A stretch of DNA of 27,839 nt from a virus, in IMG/VR virus record IMGVR_UViG_3300002052_000030, positions 1 through 27,839 of that record. One strand, given 5' to 3'. The notes under the pieces were generated by a model. That model was given only the letters and a program-made list of their open reading frames with translations. It was not told where the DNA came from and ran no database searches. Numbering within the stretch: position 1 is the stretch's first letter; each line of letters begins with the position of its first letter. This document shows positions 22,673-27,839 of this stretch, one piece after another. Both the position numbers and the translations under genes were made by a program.

Positions 22673-23302
22673 TTAATGTACCGACGGCTTGATTTCCCCC
22701 CGCGGCACCGGCGCCGGCCGTTTAAGAATGATTTCATCACCAGGGCCGTTCGTTCGAATCAGCCAATGCAGGCCTTCATTCAGAATGAGCGGGCTCCGGC
22801 GCCTTGCTCCGATCGGAACGGAAATGAAGTAAGCGATTTCGTTGCCGTGATATAGGTACATTCCACGCTTCAGGGCGTCTTCGTCTCGCGGGTACTGCTT
22901 CGATTCCCGGACTTCCACGCGCACATCGTTGTCAGCCATTTCCAAATCTATGCGGAGGCTCATATCCTGCCGTTCCTTGGGCGTCATTTTGTTCGGGTCT
23001 TTCTTGTTGTCCACGAATGCCCTGCACCCGAGTTTCGCCATGCAGTTCGAGAAGACCTTGCCCCGGAAAACAATCGAGTGCTGCAGTTTGTCGAACCGGT
23101 AGGTCTTCATGCCTTTACTGCCGTACAGAAGGTGAAAATTGTCGATATCCCGCTTTTTCATGTCGTCTATCGACAGGTTGCGATTCGCAGGATCCTGAAG
23201 CAGGCGTTTGACCGGATCGGCCACGCCGCTGATCTTTTCCGCTTCGTCGATCTGTTGCTGAAAACTGCGGTTCCTTTCGATCGGAATAATCTTGCCGCCC
23301 AT
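22673..23302 (-). CDS. Protein of unknown function in the head cluster, 209 aa
   Basis: The N-terminal third is helical (QQQIDEAEKISGVADPVKRL); the middle (YRFDKLQHSIVFRGKVFSNC, then MAKLGCRAF) and the C-terminus (MYLYHGNEIAYFISVPIGA, LHWLIRTNGPGDEIILKRP) look alpha/beta. AAGGAGCG precedes the ATG by six bases. It lies between the portal group and the triple-repeat protein. I recognise no family. An assembly or accessory head role is possible. Confidence 0.6.
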   Translation of the reverse strand: MGGKIIPIERNRSFQQQIDEAEKISGVADPVKRLLQDPANRNLSIDDMKKRDIDNFHLLYGSKGMKTYRFDKLQHSIVFRGKVFSNCMAKLGCRAFVDNKKDPNKMTPKERQDMSLRIDLEMADNDVRVEVRESKQYPRDEDALKRGMYLYHGNEIAYFISVPIGARRRSPLILNEGLHWLIRTNGPGDEIILKRPAPVPRGEIKPSVH

Positions 23303-23321
23303 GTAAAACGCTCCTTTCCTT

Positions 23322-23642
23322 CTAAATGATTGGTTTCTTTAAAAACTTTTCTTTTGATAACGTCTTCTGTTCCATGGTTCGAATGCCCCTTACCCATTCA
23401 CCGGCTTTTTTACAGATCAGCTCTAAATCCATAAGGATTTGCGTAGATCCCTGATGCCATCCGAGAACGACCTGGTTCTTTTCTATGGATGCCTGCGTCA
23501 TGATCGCGTTCCTGATATCTTCCAGTTTTTGCCGAACCTGCCGAAAGTCTGTGTTCGAATTGAGCCGGTCGATAGCGGACAGAAAACGCATATCGTCGTA
23601 CATTTCCTTCGGGATACGGTGCATCAATTCGTCATTTGCCAT
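23322..23642 (-). CDS. Small helical protein of unknown function, 106 aa
   Basis: Predicted all-helical: MANDELMHRIPKEMYDDMRF and VRQKLEDIRNAIMTQASIEK, then a Lys/Glu-rich C-terminus. The ATG lies two bases after the stop of the 87-residue upstream gene region, with no clear ribosome site, so coupling is likely. No domain recognised. Confidence 0.6.
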   Translation of the reverse strand: MANDELMHRIPKEMYDDMRFLSAIDRLNSNTDFRQVRQKLEDIRNAIMTQASIEKNQVVLGWHQGSTQILMDLELICKKAGEWVRGIRTMEQKTLSKEKFLKKPII

Positions 23643-23644
23643 TT

Positions 23645-23896
23645 TTATTTTTCGTACTTTTCCGAGTAATACCGTCCGTTACGCTGAATGATTTTGTATC
23701 CTGCCTCTTTCTCGCCTTCGAGCAGCTTATCCCAGGTAGGATGCTTGCGGCCTTTCAGGAGCAGGCCGGTTTCCGGTACCCGGCTCGGCCAATGACCTTC
23801 CTTGTCTGGTTTCAGGCCTGCCGCTATGGCCGATTCGTAATCGTAGCCTCCACCTTCCGCATTGAACGGTTTTTGTTTCGGTTGCGTTTTAGGCAT
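23645..23896 (-). CDS. Small conserved phage protein next to the portal, 83 aa
   Basis: Carries the run YDYESAIAAGLKPDKEGHWP, then SRVPETGLLLKGRKHPTWDK, a pattern I recall from small proteins encoded beside phage portal genes; function is not known to me. I chose ATG at 23896 with AGAGG nine bases ahead. A GTG six codons upstream (23914) with GGAGG before it is a credible alternative. The gene overlaps the portal stop by eight bases. Confidence 0.7.
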   Translation of the reverse strand: MPKTQPKQKPFNAEGGGYDYESAIAAGLKPDKEGHWPSRVPETGLLLKGRKHPTWDKLLEGEKEAGYKIIQRNGRYYSEKYEK

Positions 23897-26033
23897 TATA
23901 CCGGACCTCTTCACCGCCCATGCGGCCTCCGCTCGGGCTTAAAGGCGCCGGGCGCGGTGTTTGCGGGCCGCCAGGGGCGGCATTGGCATTTTCAGGCAAT
24001 CCCCCGGTAGTGGCCAAATACTCCTGAAGCATTTTATCCTGCGCCCTCATTTGCTCCTTAGTCGGCACGATATCCTCACTCGGCAGCTTGAGGCCTTTCG
24101 CTTGCTCCCTGAGCAGGACGGCGCGGCCTTCCTTGCCCATGATCGCATAATCGATATTGTTTGCCGTTTCTCTCAGGAACTCCATTCGCCTGAGTTGAAG
24201 TTGTTCCTGGATGATCATGTATTCGCTTGCACGCGCTATGATGTTGATATCGCCCTGTTTAATGCTGTTATCTTCATCGTAGAGCATCAAATGGGTCCAG
24301 TGTTCGTGGATGGTTTCCTTGATAACCGATTCGTCTACGTGCGCCACGACGGCCTTGAGCGATTTGCTCGCGGCGTTCAGGAGCATGGCGAGGCCGGACG
24401 CGGTTTCTCCCGCGCCCTTGATTTGGGCCGATCCGTAGATGTAGGCCGGCACGCCTGTCTGTTCCGATGCTTGCTGGAAGAAATATTCATAGACGCGCAT
24501 GAGCGCTTCGGTGATCGGGTTAGGTTGAAAGAATTGAATCGCTGGGCGGCTTCCGCCGTTCGGGTCGCTCTTGACCTTCCAGATTTTCCAGGGCCACATA
24601 TCCTCCACATCCTCGCCCGGGTCAACCCGGTCCATTTCGATGGCCACCTGCGGGCCGGAGGCTATGCCGAGGTTGTTCACGATGGCGCGGGCCACCCCGT
24701 TGCAGATATCCTGGATGTCTTCCATGAGTTCCGGGACGGACGTGCCCCAGATAGAATCCACCACATTCTCGAATGATGCGGCATAATACGGCCTTCTGCC
24801 TAACGGGTGAGGGTTCAGCCGGGCGCATATGATCCAGTTGCCGACCTTCCAGGCGGTTATCTGGTAATCGAGCATCGGGTCAGGCACCATGGCGGGATCC
24901 ATGCCCCATTCCAGCAAGAGCGCGCCCTGCGCGGTGCCCCAATACTCCAAAGCGTCGATCGGCTTGTCCGGGTCGGACCACTGTTCCGAGCGGCCTTCCG
25001 CTTCGGCCCGTTCCTGGTCCCAATCCCAAAGCCAATTCGTTAGTCCCCCCCGGCCATACTCATAGAGAGCCGCCCGAATAGCCTGCTCGTTAAAGCCCTC
25101 AACGCCAATCATTTCCTGTAAATCGGACCGTCTCAAGCGATGCCGCTGAATCAGGTAGCCGTCCTGAATATGTTTCGCGCCGGGGGAGGGGTACATATCG
25201 AACGGGCTTGCGCGCTCGTAGCAGCGGACGAACCGCTCTTCGATTGCCGGCGTCATGCGCCCGAACTGATCTTCCGTCCAGACCATGGTTTTCTTCTTTC
25301 TTATGATCGGCCCTTTCAGGAAAGCCGTCATGTAAGTCGCAATGTCCGTAATGAACTGAGAGAGAGCCCTGTAGTAGCCGCCCTGCTGCAGGTCGTCCTC
25401 GATCCGCTTTTCCATCTTGTCCGATACTTCTTTCGCGTCACCGAGTATTTCCTTTTCGACCTCGTTTTCTATCTCGCGCCGCCGCGCCTCGATATTCTCG
25501 AGCGGCACGGACTCGATCGAGCCGCGTTCCGTCATGATCGCCGCGACTTCCATCATGAGCTGGTTGTCTATCTCCTGCTGCTTGCTTCGAGGCATATCGG
25601 GCACCGGGGTAGGATCGATAGACCAGGGTTTTTCGCCCGGCGGCATGAGAATGTCCCGCACCCAGGACTCTACCGCCCGGCATTTGACGTTCGTGAGCAT
25701 CATGAACACTTCCGACCCGCCGAACCGGCGAATGTCGGCCAGCTTGTCGGCCATGTATTCCCCGCGCCGCTGATAGAGGCACTGCAGGAGGCGGTCTTTT
25801 ACATTCGTCGTTTCTTTCGCGTTGTGCGCCGCTTCCCAGCACGTCTGAAGGTGCGCGCTCAAGCCCTGGACCGAATCTTCCGTTTGAGCCCGTTGCGCAT
25901 CGTTCCGGTCCGCCTCGGCCTGCCGCATCGCGTCCCGCTCAGTCAACTGATCCGGCGAAACGACTCGAATCAGGCCGTTTCTCGGGGCGATCGCCCCGCT
26001 CGTCATCTGCCCTGCTTCCGATATGTCAGCCAT
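23889..26033 (-). CDS. Portal (head-tail connector) protein, 714 aa
   Basis: Large portal of the P22/N4 type. It forms the dodecameric ring through which DNA is packaged and released. Residues about 75-270 include AVESWVRDILMPPGEKPWSI and a long Glu/Arg helix. The middle has the receptor-like Y-x-R...SPFDMYPSPGA segment. A C-terminal core around 520-560 holds GVPAYIYGSAQIKGAGETAS, with the usual TG(V/I)P-x-Y-x-x-G and T-x-SG motifs of portals. The final 60 residues are Pro/Gly-rich and disordered. GGGGGAG lies ten bases before the ATG. It follows terL after 71 bases, as expected. Confidence 0.92.
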   Translation of the reverse strand: MADISEAGQMTSGAIAPRNGLIRVVSPDQLTERDAMRQAEADRNDAQRAQTEDSVQGLSAHLQTCWEAAHNAKETTNVKDRLLQCLYQRRGEYMADKLADIRRFGGSEVFMMLTNVKCRAVESWVRDILMPPGEKPWSIDPTPVPDMPRSKQQEIDNQLMMEVAAIMTERGSIESVPLENIEARRREIENEVEKEILGDAKEVSDKMEKRIEDDLQQGGYYRALSQFITDIATYMTAFLKGPIIRKKKTMVWTEDQFGRMTPAIEERFVRCYERASPFDMYPSPGAKHIQDGYLIQRHRLRRSDLQEMIGVEGFNEQAIRAALYEYGRGGLTNWLWDWDQERAEAEGRSEQWSDPDKPIDALEYWGTAQGALLLEWGMDPAMVPDPMLDYQITAWKVGNWIICARLNPHPLGRRPYYAASFENVVDSIWGTSVPELMEDIQDICNGVARAIVNNLGIASGPQVAIEMDRVDPGEDVEDMWPWKIWKVKSDPNGGSRPAIQFFQPNPITEALMRVYEYFFQQASEQTGVPAYIYGSAQIKGAGETASGLAMLLNAASKSLKAVVAHVDESVIKETIHEHWTHLMLYDEDNSIKQGDINIIARASEYMIIQEQLQLRRMEFLRETANNIDYAIMGKEGRAVLLREQAKGLKLPSEDIVPTKEQMRAQDKMLQEYLATTGGLPENANAAPGGPQTPRPAPLSPSGGRMGGEEVRYNA

Positions 26034-26104
26034 GGTAGATTAACTCCCCCTGCTTATTTAACACCCGCCTCTTAATACACTTTAAAAGACTTCATCGACT
26101 CTCA

Positions 26105-27724
26105 TCACGTCCAGCCTCGAGGGTTCCGGCGATCCGTGTTCCGGCGGCCGCCCGGCTGCACAGTGGGGCGCCTTTCCACGCCGTCTTCCATGTTCAGCCC
26201 GAACTGATGCAGAAAAGCCAGGGTCTGAAACGCTTTCGCGCCGTGCGACGCCCAATTATGCAAGGGCACGTTCCGGTACGTCTGCAGCTTGTCGTTCCAT
26301 TCTTTGCGGTAGTTTTCCAGGCTGCCCAGGCCGACCAGGTGATCCCCGTATTTCTGCACGCAGCCCGATTCGTCGAACCAGCACAAGTTCAGGATTTGCC
26401 GGGTCTGCTCGATACCGGCCTGATGGCTGAGTTTCGGGGCTACCCGAAAGTTGATGCCCATCTTCATGGCCGCCTGCAGCCGGCTTTTGCCCTGCAGGAA
26501 CAGCTCGCGCACTTTGATGTCGTGAGGCGCCCCGTGCATCCGGTACCGGTAACCGTACAAGTCCTTGTAAGAGAGGAGAATGTCACGGTAATGATCCATG
26601 CCTTCCCCGGAGTTCTCGTAATACCGGAGGACATGGATTTCCCGGCCAACGTCCTGGGTGAACCAGATGCAGGTAGAATCGTCCATGCCCAAGTCCCACC
26701 ACGTATCGACCAGGGCTGCGGACGTGTGAGGCACCCGGCAGATCCGGCCCTCTTTTCTGATTTTCGTAAACTGCGCCGTGAAATAGGCGCCCTCGACCGA
26801 CCCGGCGAACGCCTCGTCCGGTGTGCTCGGGTGCTCCCGCTTCATGTCCTCGCCCTGCACGGCCCATTTTTTGACGTACCACGCCTTTTGCGCCCTGGTG
26901 AGTTTCACGCCAGGGAGCGTGTCGTCAAAATATTTCTGCTGATAACCCAGGATCTCGACCGGTTCCATGAGGACGTTCAGCGGGTTCAGGTACCACGGGA
27001 AAAAAAAGAACTTGTAGTCCATCTTCGTGAGGTGGCGGCCGGACTTCTGCAGGTTTTCGGCCGTTTTGCACATATCGTAAAACAAGCCCTCCCGGCCTTC
27101 CGCCGTGCTTTCGATAATTACGATCTGGCCGGGATGAATGGCGTTCAATGTGCCCGTCTTGATCTCGGTCGCCTTGTCCGGGTATGCGGCGGCGATCTTC
27201 CCGAGCTCGCTGATGTGAATGAACTGAAATGTGCCGGACCGGCCCGACGTGGTGACCTTGATGCTCGACCCGTTGCTGAAACTCAGCATCCTGGCAGAAT
27301 CCGTCTCGGCACGGCGGGCTTCCTTGATTTCCTCGGGCAGGCTGTCATAAGCGAACTTGATGTTCCGGTCGAAAAAATCCTGCGCGTCCTCCTTGTTGTG
27401 CGCAATGATCGCCGCGTGAAAATTCGGCACCGTCAGCGCACTGTCCAAACCGAACAGGCAACTCAGGGTCGTCACCCCGTGCTGCCTGCTCTTCAGAACG
27501 ATATTGCAATAGTGCATCCTCAAATACAAAAGCGTCTGCACATCATTCATGCGAAACGAAACGTCCTGGCCCTGCTCGTTGACAATACGGTACAAATGAT
27601 CCATCCGCCACCGCTTGTCACCGAAATGCAGCCGGACTTCATCCAAAAATGCGTCGTAATCCCGCTGCGTCCATAACCCCCTCGGCACGGTCGCCAGGTA
27701 TTCACTCGAAGTCGATGACGGCAT
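26105..27724 (-). CDS. terL: Terminase large subunit, 539 aa
   Basis: ATPase-nuclease motor that packages DNA into the prohead through the portal. Visible motifs: Walker A-like KSRQHGVTT at 78-86 (a variant common in this terminase group), Walker B FIHISE at 168-173 (Ser in place of the usual Asp before the catalytic Glu), coupling motif IIESTAEG at 203-210, and an RNase-H-fold nuclease start WDLGMDDST at 343-351. Length is normal. The ATG at 27724 is preceded by eight G residues three bases away, an unusually short and G-only ribosome site. The small terminase gene is expected beyond the right edge. First gene of the visible operon. Confidence 0.92.
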   Translation of the reverse strand: MPSSTSSEYLATVPRGLWTQRDYDAFLDEVRLHFGDKRWRMDHLYRIVNEQGQDVSFRMNDVQTLLYLRMHYCNIVLKSRQHGVTTLSCLFGLDSALTVPNFHAAIIAHNKEDAQDFFDRNIKFAYDSLPEEIKEARRAETDSARMLSFSNGSSIKVTTSGRSGTFQFIHISELGKIAAAYPDKATEIKTGTLNAIHPGQIVIIESTAEGREGLFYDMCKTAENLQKSGRHLTKMDYKFFFFPWYLNPLNVLMEPVEILGYQQKYFDDTLPGVKLTRAQKAWYVKKWAVQGEDMKREHPSTPDEAFAGSVEGAYFTAQFTKIRKEGRICRVPHTSAALVDTWWDLGMDDSTCIWFTQDVGREIHVLRYYENSGEGMDHYRDILLSYKDLYGYRYRMHGAPHDIKVRELFLQGKSRLQAAMKMGINFRVAPKLSHQAGIEQTRQILNLCWFDESGCVQKYGDHLVGLGSLENYRKEWNDKLQTYRNVPLHNWASHGAKAFQTLAFLHQFGLNMEDGVERRPTVQPGGRRNTDRRNPRGWT

Positions 27725-27762
27725 ATGCCCCCCCCGCTAACATTCCACGCCACTCGGTTAAA

Positions 27763-27817
27763 CCCTACATTAGCCCTACATTAGCCCTACATTAGGCCTA
27801 CATTAGGCCTACATCAG
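27763..27817. repeat. Five 11-bp tandem repeats upstream of terL
   Basis: Unit CCCTACATTAG: copies 1-3 are identical, copies 4 and 5 start with G and the last has C for T (GCCTACATCAG). The unit length is not a multiple of three and contains TAA/TAG on the minus strand, so the tract is non-coding. It sits 39 bases from the terL start. Possible roles: protein-binding iterons, a packaging (pac/cos) recognition site or an operator. Confidence 0.85.
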
Positions 27818-27839
27818 CCAAGAACCCCACATATCTCAC

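Noticed and set aside
22569-22740. Upstream start giving a 388-residue triple-repeat protein
   Set aside because: The extra 57 residues are basic and unlike the rest, the frame would overlap the 209-residue gene, and GGAGG lies at good spacing before the ATG at 22569.
26207-27676. A 489-codon plus-strand frame opposite terL
   Set aside because: Shadow of the minus-strand codon usage; no domain, no ribosome site, and it is fully overlapped by a terminase with clear motifs.
27763-27817. Short repeats as a CRISPR array
   Set aside because: The units are only 11 bp and directly abutting, with no spacers.

Overview
The window is a block of late (virion) genes from a tailed bacteriophage. All protein genes but one lie on the minus strand, tightly packed with many ATGA or TAATG stop/start overlaps, and read as one operon from right to left: packaging, portal, scaffold, capsid, neck, tail and fibre, internal proteins, then a giant polyvalent protein cut by the left edge. 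There is a large terminase, a P22/N4-type large portal, two adaptor-like proteins and a nozzle-like protein. I see no tail tube, sheath or tape-measure gene, so a short-tailed (podovirus-like) particle is the best reading. Nothing in the sequence names the host; an uncultured environmental phage is likely. No integrase, tRNA, lysis or replication genes are present, apart from the DarB-like methylase/pre-helicase region.

Right to left: five 11-bp tandem repeats (27763-27817) precede the large terminase gene (27724-26105). Then come the portal (26033-23889), three small genes of unknown function, a protein with three beta repeats (22569-21574), the scaffold (21458-20448) and the major capsid protein. 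The tail section holds a decoration-like protein, a charged helical protein, two adaptors (17256-15911), two related fibre/anchor proteins (15914-14341), a nozzle-like protein (14329-12290) and a 177-residue protein. Three putative internal or ejection proteins follow (11751-6973); the last ends in a phage inorganic-pyrophosphatase-like domain. After four small or fibre-like genes, including a 44-residue gene, the giant gene starts at a TTG (5353) and runs off the window. It carries a zincin-like HEWGH region and a DarB-type N6-methylase region, and stops where a helicase domain would be expected to begin.

The main discovery is that the major capsid gene is split by a 923-base group I intron (20256-19334). 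Exon 1 (20391-20257) encodes 45 residues and exon 2 (19333-18548) encodes 261. Joined at GGT|GAG they give a seamless 306-residue protein. P1 (exon GAGGGU with intron GCCCUC, ending in the diagnostic U.G pair), P10, P4, P7, a GAAA-capped P6a, P9 and P9.1 can all be drawn from the sequence. The intron carries an HNH homing endonuclease (19465-20055) on the opposite strand, antisense to the intron and the whole operon, with its own consensus promoter and a perfect ribosome binding site. A routine gene call would report only a truncated 257-residue capsid protein starting at an internal Met and miss exon 1.
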